From NCBI GenBank assembly GCA_902619105.1, contig CACNCV010000002.1:108436-172435 (forward strand): DNA of 64,000 bases, given 5' to 3'. The notes under the pieces are model-generated. The model had not been told where the DNA came from. It was given only the letters and a program-made list of their open reading frames with translations, and searched no databases. This DNA is from an uncultured Pelagibacteraceae bacterium. GTDB taxonomy: Bacteria; Pseudomonadota; Alphaproteobacteria; Pelagibacterales; AG-422-B15. Below, piece by piece: positions 9,545 through 20,152 of this stretch (positions within the stretch are counted from its first letter, which is position 1; each line of letters opens with the position of its first letter). A program made the translations under genes and the position numbers.

Positions 9545-9928
9545 TTAATTTAATCTATTTACCGCGTGCTCTTCTAATTGCTCTTTTGTCACAAAGTTTA
9601 AAGAATTTAAATGACAACTTTCAAGGTGTACTTTTGGCGCTACGCCTGCGTCATATGCCTCTTTCCATCTCAAAGCACAAAGACACCAGCGATCGCCTTC
9701 TTTTAATCCAGGAAAATTGAATTCAGGCCTTGGCGTTGAGAGATCATTTCCTTTAGATTTACTAAATTCTAAAAAATCATCAGTCATTACTGCGCAAACT
9801 ACATGACTGCCATAATCGTGTTCGTCTGTATTGCAGAAACCATCTCTAAAATACCCAGTCATCGGATCATAGCAACAAGCTTCAATTTCATCACCGAATA
9901 TGTTAGTCACCCTCTCTTTTTCAGACAT
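9545..9928 (-). CDS. DUF2237 family protein
   Basis: CCYDPMTGYFRDGFCNT...HVVCAVMTDDFLEFSKSKGNDLSTPRPEFNFPGLKEGDRWCLCALRWKEA. Confidence 0.85.
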   Translation of the reverse strand: MSEKERVTNIFGDEIEACCYDPMTGYFRDGFCNTDEHDYGSHVVCAVMTDDFLEFSKSKGNDLSTPRPEFNFPGLKEGDRWCLCALRWKEAYDAGVAPKVHLESCHLNSLNFVTKEQLEEHAVNRLN

Positions 9929-9937
9929 ACAAATTAC

Positions 9938-10153
9938 TTATACCAAAAGATATATATTACCAATTATAAACAAGGGAATTTGAAGTCCAAAATTTGTTAA
10001 TATTGCACGATCTGCCATCATATACCCTACCATTGTCCATCCAATCGCACCTGTTCCATGAACAAAAATATTTAAGGGATAAATATTTAAATTAGTCAGC
10101 AAAATACCAACCAAGATAAAAAAAGTGCTAGCCCACTTAAGTTGATTAATCAT
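9938..10153 (-). CDS. Small membrane protein, unknown
   Basis: 71 aa with two hydrophobic segments; co-directional with the DUF2237 gene. Confidence 0.5.
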   Translation of the reverse strand: MINQLKWASTFFILVGILLTNLNIYPLNIFVHGTGAIGWTMVGYMMADRAILTNFGLQIPLFIIGNIYLLV

Positions 10154-10248
10154 AATAATCCTTTCAAATAAATAGCTGAAAAATCTGCTTGATTTAAAAA
10201 GCTCTATAAAGTCTAATACTCAAATTATTTATAAATCTGGGAAAAACA

Positions 10249-11229
10249 ATGATTAAAACAAAAATTACTGAAATGTTTGATATAGAACATCCTATTGTAC
10301 AAGGCGGGATGCATTACGTTGGCTTTGCTGAAATGGCTGCCGCTGTTTCTAATGCAGGAGGCTTAGGAATAATAACCGGTCTTACTCAAGCCAGTCCAAA
10401 AGATCTTGCAAACGAAATAGCTCGTTGCAAAGATATGACTGACAAACCAATTGGTGTTAATTTGACTTTCCTTCCAGGCTTTGCAAACCCAGATTATCCT
10501 GGCTATATAGAGTCAATTGTAAAAGGTGGAGTGAAAATTGTAGAAACGGCAGGAAGAAGTCCTGAAAAATTTATGCCACTTCTTAAAGATGCTGGAATAA
10601 AAGTAATACATAAGTGTACGTCTGTTAGACATGCTCTAAAAGCAGAAAAAATTGGATGTGATGCTGCAAGTGTTGATGGTTTTGAATGCGGTGGTCACCC
10701 AGGTGAGGATGATATTCCTAATATGATACTTTTACCTCGTGCATTTGAAGAATTAAAAATTCCATTTATTGCATCTGGCGGTATGGGAAATGGTCAACAA
10801 CTCGTTGCTGCTCTTGCAATGGGAGCGGAGGGTGTAAATATGGGAACTCGCTTTATTGCTACAAAGGAAGCTCCCGTTCATCAAAATGTAAAAGAAGCTC
10901 TAGTCAATGCGAGTGAACTTGATACCGAACTGATCATGAGACCCCTGAGAAATACTGAAAGAGTACTAAAAAATGATGCAGTTACTCGAATACTTGAAAA
11001 AGAAAAATCGCTTGGAGCTGATATTCAGATTCAAGATATATTCGGTGAAGTTGCAGGTGTTTACCCAAAAATTATGCAAGAAGGTACCATGGACGCAGGA
11101 GCTTGGAGTTGTGGAATGGTCGCAGGACTTATTCACGATATACCAACGTGCAAAGAATTAATTGATAGAGTAATCAACGAAGCAGAAGAAATTATTAACA
11201 ACAGACTTAGTAAACTTAAGACTGCTTAA
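10249..11229 (+). CDS. Nitronate monooxygenase (2-nitropropane dioxygenase family)
   Basis: IVQGGMHYVGFAEMAAAVSNAGGLGIITGL, FIASGGMGNGQQLVAALAMGAEGVNMGTRFIAT. Confidence 0.9.
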   Translation: MIKTKITEMFDIEHPIVQGGMHYVGFAEMAAAVSNAGGLGIITGLTQASPKDLANEIARCKDMTDKPIGVNLTFLPGFANPDYPGYIESIVKGGVKIVETAGRSPEKFMPLLKDAGIKVIHKCTSVRHALKAEKIGCDAASVDGFECGGHPGEDDIPNMILLPRAFEELKIPFIASGGMGNGQQLVAALAMGAEGVNMGTRFIATKEAPVHQNVKEALVNASELDTELIMRPLRNTERVLKNDAVTRILEKEKSLGADIQIQDIFGEVAGVYPKIMQEGTMDAGAWSCGMVAGLIHDIPTCKELIDRVINEAEEIINNRLSKLKTA

Positions 11230-12052
11230 TAACTTTTTTTCTTGTTCCGGGCAGAGGTGGTGTTTCTGCACCGCCAGCAAAACATTGGGCAATTGACATC
11301 CAATCGTTTGCTATATCGCCTGATACTTTCAAGTTAACATCTTCAATATTTCTTACTTGTGTAACGACTTGACAAAATTCTTCAGCCTTTCCAGATATTT
11401 TATTTTCATTAGACGGATTATTAAATTCCCAAACTTCACCAGATGGTGCAGTTAATTCTAATCTTGGAGTATCTTCAGGAAGTTCTCTTTTATTTATGGT
11501 AAAACAATATTTAAATGTGTTATTTCCAATAACAACTATGTTTTTAATACGATCCTCGTTAATTCTGTCTACACCAAGCGTATCATATAACTCTTGAGCA
11601 TGAGCCCATGTCTCCATGTGTCTTGCACTTATTGAAGATCTTGCGCTCATATCTGGACCCATCCATTTAACTCTCTTTTTTGGGTCAGCTGCCGCAAATC
11701 GTTCAGTCATCTTCTCGTAATATGATTTCCAAGTATCTAATAATTCTCTTCCTTTAATTCCCTTAGTTATAGTTTCCTCAAATTGGTTCATCGTTGAACC
11801 TTTACCAAGCATTTCAAGTGCACTGTTGGCAAAGTTTTTCCAATCATCTCCATCTTGAAGGGATAAATCTGCAGCATAATTCCATACATGAAGGTGCCCG
11901 ATAACGTTGTTAAAGTTCCAGCCTTTAAACTGAGTTTTTTCTTCATAATCGCTATCACTTAAAGATAATAATAGTTTGTATACTGCATTGCTTTCATCAC
12001 AAAAATCATAAGCTTGTTGTAATTCTAAATTTTGATCTGTCATTTTGACCAT
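11216..12052 (-). CDS. DinB/maleylpyruvate isomerase-like protein (TIGR03084-type)
   Basis: FKGWNFNNVIGHLHVWNYAADLSL, SARHMETWAHAQELYDTLG mycothiol-type MDMPI pattern. Confidence 0.7.
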   Translation of the reverse strand: MVKMTDQNLELQQAYDFCDESNAVYKLLLSLSDSDYEEKTQFKGWNFNNVIGHLHVWNYAADLSLQDGDDWKNFANSALEMLGKGSTMNQFEETITKGIKGRELLDTWKSYYEKMTERFAAADPKKRVKWMGPDMSARSSISARHMETWAHAQELYDTLGVDRINEDRIKNIVVIGNNTFKYCFTINKRELPEDTPRLELTAPSGEVWEFNNPSNENKISGKAEEFCQVVTQVRNIEDVNLKVSGDIANDWMSIAQCFAGGAETPPLPGTRKKVIKQS

Positions 12053-12846
12053 TTCGGTTTACGTTTCTCAATAAAAGATGCGATGCCTTCTCTACCTTCA
12101 TCGCTTAACATGCGTTCAGCAAAACCTTTTGCAGCAAAATCTATCATTTCACTTCTCTCTAGATGTCTTGTTGCTAAGACAATTTCTTTTGTAATTGCAT
12201 TTGCTCCAGGAGCACAATTCATAACTCCTTTGATTATATCAGACTCAATATTTTTTAAATCATTAGCATCCTTTGCTATAAAATCTGCTAATCCCATTTC
12301 GAACGCTTCTTTTCCGGTGAACCTTGCTGCTGTAAGCATAATGCGTCTTGCTTTAGCTAAACCAATTCTTTGTGCAACAAAAGGAGCAATTTGCGCAGGA
12401 GGTATTCCTAGTGTAGTTTCTGTTAAAGCAAATTTACAGTCTTCAGTTACTACCACAATATCTCCAGCACAAAGCATTCCGAGACCGCCAGCCATCGCTG
12501 CACCTTCAGCTAGCATAACAACTGGCTTTGGATAAGAGTTTATCATATCAAAAAATGCACCAGTCAAAGCACTTGCTTCTTCAACATCTTTCATTCCCTG
12601 CTCTCCACCTTGAAAACCGGTTTTAAACATTTTTAAATCTCCACCTGCACAGAATATTCCCCCTTCTCCTCTCATGGTAACGCCTCTCACGCTTAAGTCA
12701 TCACGTGCAGCATCAAAAATATTTTTAATATCAGCAGTTAATTCACTAGTTAATGCATTTCTTTTTTCTGGTTGATTGAATGAAATTGTTAACCATTCAT
12801 TTTCTGTATTAACTTTACAGGCTTTTGTTTCCGGCAATGTAGTCAT
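12040..12846 (-). CDS. Enoyl-CoA hydratase/isomerase family protein
   Basis: FNQPEKRNALTSEL, GEGGIFCAGGDLKM, AEGAAMAGGLGMLCAGDIVVV crotonase motifs. Confidence 0.9.
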   Translation of the reverse strand: MTTLPETKACKVNTENEWLTISFNQPEKRNALTSELTADIKNIFDAARDDLSVRGVTMRGEGGIFCAGGDLKMFKTGFQGGEQGMKDVEEASALTGAFFDMINSYPKPVVMLAEGAAMAGGLGMLCAGDIVVVTEDCKFALTETTLGIPPAQIAPFVAQRIGLAKARRIMLTAARFTGKEAFEMGLADFIAKDANDLKNIESDIIKGVMNCAPGANAITKEIVLATRHLERSEMIDFAAKGFAERMLSDEGREGIASFIEKRKPKWSK

Positions 12847-12848
12847 AC

Positions 12849-13979
12849 TTATAAATTATTAATAATTTTCAATGGTTCGTAATTATAAATATTCTTAGTT
12901 CTTCGCATAGCAATATCTGTATTTTTTAGCATAAAATTTCTTAGTGATTTCAAAATTGGGTTTCCTAAATGATTTATATATCCCTGATATCTTGAAGATC
13001 TTTTAATTGCATTAGTCCTACCCACCCTCAATTTCTCATAATTATTTCTTATAAAATTAAAATCGTCAGATTTGTTTACTAAATTTCCGAATATGTATGC
13101 ATCTTCCAGTGCCATTGCGCCACCTTGACCCAAAAACGGCATCATCGGGTGCGCCGAGTCTCCCAACAGTGATATATTGTCTTTTGAAAAAGAATTAAGT
13201 GAATTTCGATCAAATAAACCCCATTTATAAACTTTTTTTGAAGATTGAAATAATGATTTAATGAAACTTCCATAGGATGAGAAATCCTCTAATAAATCCT
13301 CATGACTTCCCTCTTCTCTCCAACTTTCATTATTTTTTATTTTACTTTTTTTTATTGCAATAAAACTTGTTTCTAGTTTTTCATTAACGGGGTAACAGAC
13401 AATATGGCTATTCTTACCAAGGTATATATTTATCCTTTTGCTATCGGACGAACCAATACCTCTCCACGCGGTATAGCCTGAAAATGTAATTTTATCCTTT
13501 TTGATTTTATTTGTTCTAATTAGTGATTTTATACCATCGCAGCCTGCAATGTAGTCTACACCTATATTTTTCTGATTTTTGAAAACTAATTCTTTTTCAT
13601 TTATTATATCTAACAATTCATGATTGAATTTTATTTCTCCACCTAGATTAATAAATTTCTCATACAGTTTATTTATTAAGACTTTTCTATTTGATGTAAT
13701 TACTTCTCCAAATTCATTGATATTAACTTTTTTTATGACATTTCCCTGATCATCTCTCCAAGCAATATCTAATGGAGAACAAGACTCTGCTCTAACAGCA
13801 TCTAAAATATCTATTTCATCTAGTATTTTACAAGCATTGGGAGTTAATGATATGCCTGCGCCATGTTCACTTAGCGCGCTTGATCTTTCAAAAATTTCAC
13901 ATTCTTTTCCAGATCCCTTTAGAACGCAACCTAAAGTAAGACCAGATATGCCTCCGCCAATTATACCAATTTTTTTCAC
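12849..13979 (-). CDS. FAD-dependent monooxygenase (salicylate hydroxylase-like)
   Basis: GIIGGGISGLTLGCVLKGSG Rossmann, ISLLGDSAHPMMPFLGQGGAMALEDA motif. Confidence 0.9.
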   Translation of the reverse strand: MKKIGIIGGGISGLTLGCVLKGSGKECEIFERSSALSEHGAGISLTPNACKILDEIDILDAVRAESCSPLDIAWRDDQGNVIKKVNINEFGEVITSNRKVLINKLYEKFINLGGEIKFNHELLDIINEKELVFKNQKNIGVDYIAGCDGIKSLIRTNKIKKDKITFSGYTAWRGIGSSDSKRINIYLGKNSHIVCYPVNEKLETSFIAIKKSKIKNNESWREEGSHEDLLEDFSSYGSFIKSLFQSSKKVYKWGLFDRNSLNSFSKDNISLLGDSAHPMMPFLGQGGAMALEDAYIFGNLVNKSDDFNFIRNNYEKLRVGRTNAIKRSSRYQGYINHLGNPILKSLRNFMLKNTDIAMRRTKNIYNYEPLKIINNL

Positions 13980-14590
13980 TACTTAATTCCTATAAAAACA
14001 ATAATTGTACTTTCAGCTTTCACTGTAAAGCTATCTCCATTTACTTCGTTACTTATGCCATGAGAAAAAGATTTCAATTTTTCGTTATTTAAATCATACT
14101 TTAACCCTCTTGTTGTAATTTTATTATCTGACGACAATGAAATAATAGATACCGGCACATTATGAGCATTTATTTTTGTATTTTCTCTCACAAAGATTAT
14201 TCGATAAAAGCTGGTTATCAGTTCAATTTGTAAAATATCTGAGTAAGTGCTGGCTATTAGAACATTTGCCATTGTATGATCTTCCCTCAAACCGGTACTT
14301 CCTAATATCACAACTTTTTTAATACTATTCTCCTTACAATAATCTAACGATTTTTCTAAATCAGTCTTGTTCTGATCGGATAATTCAACAACTTCTATTT
14401 TACTATCAAGATCATCAACTGCAGCAGAGTCAAGATCACCTAAAATTAGGTTAGGCTGAACTCCTAATTCTTTTAAATTTTCTGATTTAGCATCAATACT
14501 AATAAAGTAATCGTTAATATCTATTACCTTTTTAACGTAATTAGTTTTTGAAACATTTCCGTTTGCAATTAAGACAGCGCTCTTTATCAA
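13979..14590 (-). CDS. Thiamine pyrophosphokinase
   Basis: VLIANG, LILGDLDS, DQNKTDLEKSLDYC, ILGSTGLREDHTMAN motifs. Confidence 0.85.
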   Translation of the reverse strand: MIKSAVLIANGNVSKTNYVKKVIDINDYFISIDAKSENLKELGVQPNLILGDLDSAAVDDLDSKIEVVELSDQNKTDLEKSLDYCKENSIKKVVILGSTGLREDHTMANVLIASTYSDILQIELITSFYRIIFVRENTKINAHNVPVSIISLSSDNKITTRGLKYDLNNEKLKSFSHGISNEVNGDSFTVKAESTIIVFIGIK

Positions 14591-14603
14591 GTTTGTACCG
14601 TAA

Positions 14604-15761
14604 TTAGTAATTAATTGGTCCGGAAATTACTTCAAATCTCTCATTTTGAATCTGAAAGAAATAAGAAATATTACTTCCTTGTCTTTGATCTGGATTAAAT
14701 GTTACAGAGCCAAGTTTTAGTGGATCCTCGTAATCTTTGAGAGTTTCCATAGCCTCAACAAAGCTATCAACAGTTAAATCTTTTCCGGCTCTTTTGATGG
14801 CTTCAACAACTATATCTGCAAAAATATATCCATAGATGGCTCCCGTATTAGGATCTGTTGCATAAATAGATTTAAATTTATCCCACCATTTTTTTTCAAT
14901 TTCATTAGCCGTATCGTAATAAGGAAATACGACAGAATTTAAACAGTACAGCCCATTCATTACTCCATTTGGTTGTTCTGCCACAACTGTGTAATAGCTT
15001 GCTGAAGTTGTCACAAAATCAACATCTGTCCAATTTATTTCCTTTGCTTTCATAAAAGGTAATATAGTTGTTCGAACAATTGTTCCCATGGCCACTAAAT
15101 CGCATCCTGCATTATAAAGTTTTTTTATTTGAGCAGTGAAATCAGTATCTGTGGGTTTTGCTGACGCACTCTCAACTAATGTCATATTCATTGCTGCAAG
15201 TTGATCATCCACGGCATCAACAATTTCCTGTCCAAAATCGGTATCTTCATACAAAACACATACTGACTTTCGATTGTTATTCTCAATAAGATATTTTAAT
15301 CCTGTTCTGATCTGATCATAATATGTTGATCCTGATGTAAACTTCAAACGATCATAGGGTTCAAACATTGATCGTGCAGCTGTAAGAGGAAATAAACTTG
15401 GAATATTCATTGCTAGTTGATCAGACATCACTGCATTATTCATTGGCGTACCAAGAGAACCTAACATAAAGCCAATTTTATCTTTTCTTAACAGTTTATT
15501 GGCCGCTTGCACCGCTCTTGGGACAGTATATTGATGGTCTTCAACAATAAATTTTATTGTTCTGCCATGAGCTCCACCCGCTTGATTAAATTCATCAATT
15601 CGCATGTTTACACCGTCAACACTTTGTTTTCCAATCATAGAGGCAGGTCCACTTAGATCAGTATGCATTCCAATTAAGATCTCATCTTCTGTAATTCCTT
15701 GGTCAGCAAACGACAAGCCAGAGACAAATAATGAAAGAAATAAATAAACAAAAATTTTCAT
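14604..15761 (-). CDS. ABC transporter substrate-binding protein (LivJ-type), paralog 2
   Basis: Signal peptide; ILIGMHTDLSGPASMIGKQSVDGVNMRIDEFNQAGG. Confidence 0.9.
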   Translation of the reverse strand: MKIFVYLFLSLFVSGLSFADQGITEDEILIGMHTDLSGPASMIGKQSVDGVNMRIDEFNQAGGAHGRTIKFIVEDHQYTVPRAVQAANKLLRKDKIGFMLGSLGTPMNNAVMSDQLAMNIPSLFPLTAARSMFEPYDRLKFTSGSTYYDQIRTGLKYLIENNNRKSVCVLYEDTDFGQEIVDAVDDQLAAMNMTLVESASAKPTDTDFTAQIKKLYNAGCDLVAMGTIVRTTILPFMKAKEINWTDVDFVTTSASYYTVVAEQPNGVMNGLYCLNSVVFPYYDTANEIEKKWWDKFKSIYATDPNTGAIYGYIFADIVVEAIKRAGKDLTVDSFVEAMETLKDYEDPLKLGSVTFNPDQRQGSNISYFFQIQNERFEVISGPINY

Positions 15762-16937
15762 TTAGTATGTATATTCTTTATTATCCGTTTGAATAAAAGT
15801 TCCATTTTGAACTTCAAATAAATAAGCAACATTTGCACCTAAATGTTTTTCTGGGGACCAAGAAAGTACTGTGTCGCCAAAAGGTATTTTATAATCATTT
15901 ATGCTTTCTAATGCGTTTAGGAAACTATCTGTTGTTAATTCACGACCAGCAATTTCTAGTGCTCTAGCAGTTATATCCATGTACATATAACCATAAGCTG
16001 AACCTATATTTGGTAGGTTTCCAAAAGTTGACTCATAGGTATCAATCCAATCACAAATCTCAGGTGAACAATTTGCTTTACTTGGGGTATCAAATTGAGC
16101 AAATGTATAAAACCCATCTGTAACTCCATCAGGTTGCGATGCTATAACGGGGTGAAAACTTGCAACCTGTCCAAAAAATAACGCGTCCCATTTCATTTGT
16201 CTTGCCTTCGTGTAACCAAGAATTGTGTCTTTAACAATTGTACCCATTGCAACAGCTTCACAGCCTGCATTTTTTAATTTTGTAATTTGAGAAGTTAAAT
16301 CTGTATCAGTTGGCTTATTGGTTGCTTTTTCATGCAACTCTAAACCCATTTCGTTGAGTTGGTCTACAGTCGCCTCGTATGTTTCTTGTCCAAAATCATT
16401 ATCTTGATAAAGAACGCAAATTTTATTTTTTCCCCTCTCATTGATTGCCCACTTAACTCCAGCTCTGATTTGATCGTAATAACTTGAAAGAGCTCCAAAT
16501 TTTAAACGATGCAAAGGATCAGTCATTGATCTTGCTGATGATAGAGGAAACAAATTTGGTATATCTTTTTTTTCTTGAGCTTCAAACACAGCATTGTTCA
16601 TAGGAGTGCCTAAACTTGCAACCATCAGAAATATCTTATCTTTATTTAGAAGCTTATTTGCTGCCTGGACTGCGCGAGGTACTTGGTATTGATGATCTTC
16701 TGCAATTATTTTAAGCATTCTTCCATGAATACCTCCTGCTTTATTAATTTCATCAATTCTCATTTGAACACCTTCAACGGAATATTTTCCAAATGAAGAA
16801 ACTGGTCCACTTATATCCGTATGCATGCCAAGAATGATTTCATCTTCAGAAACACCTTGAGAATAAGAATTGTGGCCAAAAGTTAATAATAGTGCCAATA
16901 AAATTGTAAAAATTGAAAATCGCTTACTTATCATCAT
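15762..16937 (-). CDS. ABC transporter substrate-binding protein (LivJ-type), paralog 1
   Basis: Signal peptide; IILGMHTDISGPVSSFGKYSVEGVQMRIDEINKAGG; similar to its neighbour along its length. Confidence 0.9.
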   Translation of the reverse strand: MMISKRFSIFTILLALLLTFGHNSYSQGVSEDEIILGMHTDISGPVSSFGKYSVEGVQMRIDEINKAGGIHGRMLKIIAEDHQYQVPRAVQAANKLLNKDKIFLMVASLGTPMNNAVFEAQEKKDIPNLFPLSSARSMTDPLHRLKFGALSSYYDQIRAGVKWAINERGKNKICVLYQDNDFGQETYEATVDQLNEMGLELHEKATNKPTDTDLTSQITKLKNAGCEAVAMGTIVKDTILGYTKARQMKWDALFFGQVASFHPVIASQPDGVTDGFYTFAQFDTPSKANCSPEICDWIDTYESTFGNLPNIGSAYGYMYMDITARALEIAGRELTTDSFLNALESINDYKIPFGDTVLSWSPEKHLGANVAYLFEVQNGTFIQTDNKEYTY

Positions 16938-16985
16938 TCGTCCTCTTGAATTTAAAAGGAAATCTTATTATTTCACAGAGGAAAA

Positions 16986-18809
16986 TCAAGCAGATTGATA
17001 CATGCTTTCAATGATATCGCCGTATTTTTGATTTATGAATTTGCGTTTCAGCTTCATGGTCGGAGTGAGCTCATCGTCTTCGGCTGTTAATTGTATATCA
17101 ATTAATGAGAATTTTTTTACTTGTTCTACAGATGCAAATTTTTTGTTTACTTTATTGACCTCATCATCGATCAAGGAAACTATTTCCTCTGATTTACAGA
17201 GACTTTCAAAATTAGAAAATGGTATGTCATTATCCTGAGCGTGTTTCATCACATTCTCTTCATCTATCATTATTAGACATGACAAAAACTTTCTTTTATC
17301 ACCAATTACAACAGCATCTGATATAAATGGACTAAATTTTAATTCATTTTCTATTTCAGATGGAGATATATTTTTTCCACCAGCTGTAATAATTATGTCT
17401 TTTTTTCTATCTGTAATTTTTAAATTTCCATAGTTATCAATTTCACCAACATCCCCAGTATGCAGCCATCCATCAATCAGAGTTTCTTTTGTTTGTTCAG
17501 GTTTATTTAAATAACCACAAAACACGCCTGGACCTCTAAATAAAATCTCTCCATCCTTAGCAATTCTCACTTCAGAATCATTAACTGCTCGACCAACATG
17601 TCCTAGTTTTATTTCTCTGGAGTAAAATGCAGTTCCAACTCCAGCAGTTTCTGTCATTCCCCATCCTTCTCTCATATCTATACCAAGAGAAAGATACCAA
17701 TTTATAAGATCAGGGGATATAGGCGCAGCGCCGCTTAGTGCGTAACGACAGTTATTCAAACCGAGAAGTTTTTTTATATTTTTTAAAACCAGTTGATTAC
17801 ATATCCAATAAGATAATTTCAATGATAAAGGAGGTTCTTTTCCGTCTATGAAGTACTCTTTATATTTGGATCCTACATTTATTGATAATTGATAGAAGAA
17901 CTTGCCAATAAAAGTTGCATCCTTCATTAGAATTGTAATCGATGAATAAAACTTTTCCCAAATCCTTGGAACTGCAATAAATACCGTTGGAGAAACTTCT
18001 CGAATATTTTCAGGAACAGTATCAATACTTTCTGCAAAATTAACTACTGCGCCAGTTTTTAAAGGGATCATAACTGAAACTGACCGCTCTAATATATGAC
18101 ATAACGGGAGAAACGATAATTGTTCCTCGTGTTCCATTACATCAAAGATATCATATCCAGTATTAATTGAATAAAGTAGGTTTGTATGATTAATCATTGC
18201 ACCTTTTGAAGGTCCTGTTGTACCTGATGTGTAAACTAAAATTGCAATGTCATCTGGGCTTACATTATTTACTAAACTTTCCCAAAGATCAGGGTTTTCT
18301 TGATTAGTTTTTTCACCAATTTTTAGAAACTCTTCATAGCTAATAACTTGATCATCATGAAAGTCATTTAAACCTTCCATATCATAAACAATAATTTTCT
18401 TTAATGTAGGACACTCACTTCTTACTTCTAGAATTTTATCAAGTTGTTCTTCATTTTCAGCAAAATAAAATTTGGTCGCACTATCATTTACTAGATACTT
18501 AACCTGCGCAGCCGAGTCTGTTGTATACACTCCACTAGAAATTCCTCCCGCACCAATAGTACCCATATCAGTATAAAGCCACTCGGGGTTTCCTTCGCTT
18601 GCAATTGAAACCACATTGCCTTTTTCTAGTCCTAAAGTGGAAAGAGCAAGACCAGTTAGTTTTGCCCTTTCTCCATATTGAGACCATGAAATTTCTTGCC
18701 AAATACCAAGATCTTTTTCTCTCATGGCAACTTTTTCTCCACGAGATTTAACTGAGTCCCAAAAAAGTCTTGGAATTGTATTTATCTCCACATTTTTTTC
18801 TTTTTCCAA
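16986..18809 (-). CDS. Long-chain acyl-CoA synthetase / AMP-dependent ligase
   Basis: ILVYTSGTTGPSKGAMINHTNLL, GWLHTGDVGEIDNYGNLKITDRKKDIIITAGGKNISPSEIE. Confidence 0.92.
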   Translation of the reverse strand: MEKEKNVEINTIPRLFWDSVKSRGEKVAMREKDLGIWQEISWSQYGERAKLTGLALSTLGLEKGNVVSIASEGNPEWLYTDMGTIGAGGISSGVYTTDSAAQVKYLVNDSATKFYFAENEEQLDKILEVRSECPTLKKIIVYDMEGLNDFHDDQVISYEEFLKIGEKTNQENPDLWESLVNNVSPDDIAILVYTSGTTGPSKGAMINHTNLLYSINTGYDIFDVMEHEEQLSFLPLCHILERSVSVMIPLKTGAVVNFAESIDTVPENIREVSPTVFIAVPRIWEKFYSSITILMKDATFIGKFFYQLSINVGSKYKEYFIDGKEPPLSLKLSYWICNQLVLKNIKKLLGLNNCRYALSGAAPISPDLINWYLSLGIDMREGWGMTETAGVGTAFYSREIKLGHVGRAVNDSEVRIAKDGEILFRGPGVFCGYLNKPEQTKETLIDGWLHTGDVGEIDNYGNLKITDRKKDIIITAGGKNISPSEIENELKFSPFISDAVVIGDKRKFLSCLIMIDEENVMKHAQDNDIPFSNFESLCKSEEIVSLIDDEVNKVNKKFASVEQVKKFSLIDIQLTAEDDELTPTMKLKRKFINQKYGDIIESMYQSA

Positions 18810-19555
18810 CGCCTCTCTCCTCTTATACCTTCATCTTGCTGTCCAAGATAAAATTCTTTTATATCTTCTTTTTCTAGAAGCTCTTTACTGTTTCCTTCCA
18901 TTACAATTCGACCAAGTTCTAACACATAGCCAAAGTCGGAGTTACTAAGTGCAATATTAGCGTTTTGCTCAACTAAAAGTATTGTAGTTTTTAATTCTTT
19001 ATTTATTCGAATTATAATTTCAAATATTTCCTTAACTAGCTTAGGTGACAACCCTAATGACGGCTCATCTAAAAGCATAATTTCTGGCTTGCTCATAAGA
19101 GCTCGACTGATGCATAACATTTGCTGCTCTCCACCAGACAATAAACCAGCTGGTTGGTTCATCCTTTCTTTTAGTATAGGAAAATATTCAAAAACTTGTT
19201 CAATATCTTTATTTATTTCTTTCTTATCTGATCGTGTAAAAGCACCCATTTGAAGATTCTCGATTACAGAACAATAAGGAAATACTTCTCTACCTTCAGG
19301 CGCATGACTCATTCCTAGTCTTAATATTTTATCAGGATCTTTTTTTTGAATTTCACTACCGTTTAAAAAAACTTTACCTTTTCTCGGATCAATTGCTCCC
19401 GATATCGTTTTGAGAATTGTTGTTTTCCCTGCTCCATTAGATCCAAGAATAGTTACAATAGATCCCTGATTAACTTTGAAACTGATACCTCTAATGGCCA
19501 TGATTGGACCATAATAAGTTTCAATATTTTCTACGTTTAAAAGAGATTTAGACAT
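18782..19555 (-). CDS. livF: ABC transporter ATP-binding protein LivF
   Basis: GSNGAGKTT, LLSGGEQQMLCISRALMSKPEIMLLDEPSLGLSP. Confidence 0.92.
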   Translation of the reverse strand: MSKSLLNVENIETYYGPIMAIRGISFKVNQGSIVTILGSNGAGKTTILKTISGAIDPRKGKVFLNGSEIQKKDPDKILRLGMSHAPEGREVFPYCSVIENLQMGAFTRSDKKEINKDIEQVFEYFPILKERMNQPAGLLSGGEQQMLCISRALMSKPEIMLLDEPSLGLSPKLVKEIFEIIIRINKELKTTILLVEQNANIALSNSDFGYVLELGRIVMEGNSKELLEKEDIKEFYLGQQDEGIRGERRWKKKKMWR

Positions 19556-20148
19556 TATTTTATTACCACCTCAATATCATCAAAGTTTGCTTTTAAGGTC
19601 GCAAGACACCTCATAGGGCTTACATTCTGCTCAAAAGCAAGTTCTTTAGTGGGTCTAATAGTAATCTCTAAATATGTAGATTCAACTAAACTTTTTCTTA
19701 GTTGCTCATCTACTGAAAAATAATACTGTGTAGTTGGCGATGCAAATAAATCTGATAAATATGATGAGGCCATTGAATATCTACTACCTCCATAACCTCT
19801 GTTTTGAGTCAACTTGTTAACAGTTTCTACAAAATAATCCCTACACTTGTAATTTGTTGAAAGGTAATTTCCTTCATTAAATCCGTAATTTTGCTCAAAA
19901 GATATAGATGCGATTATTCTCTCATTTTTCCAATCATAATAAACATTCGTTAACACGTTCTCTTCATCTAAATTATTTGTAACATATGATGCAAGATCTT
20001 CTTCAAATCTGATTAATCCAAAATCTAATAAATTAAGTTTATTTGAAGACAATGTATTAAATAAATTATTATTAAATAAAGTTTTTTCTTCGGAGAAAGA
20101 ATTAAGTATTGAAAGAAAAAAAATTAATATTGTAAAAATAATTTTCAT
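19555..20148 (-). CDS. Exported protein of unknown function
   Basis: 197 aa with N-terminal signal peptide (MKIIFTILIFFLSILNSFSEE); in operon with livF. Confidence 0.65.
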   Translation of the reverse strand: MKIIFTILIFFLSILNSFSEEKTLFNNNLFNTLSSNKLNLLDFGLIRFEEDLASYVTNNLDEENVLTNVYYDWKNERIIASISFEQNYGFNEGNYLSTNYKCRDYFVETVNKLTQNRGYGGSRYSMASSYLSDLFASPTTQYYFSVDEQLRKSLVESTYLEITIRPTKELAFEQNVSPMRCLATLKANFDDIEVVIK

Positions 20149-20152
20149 TTGT

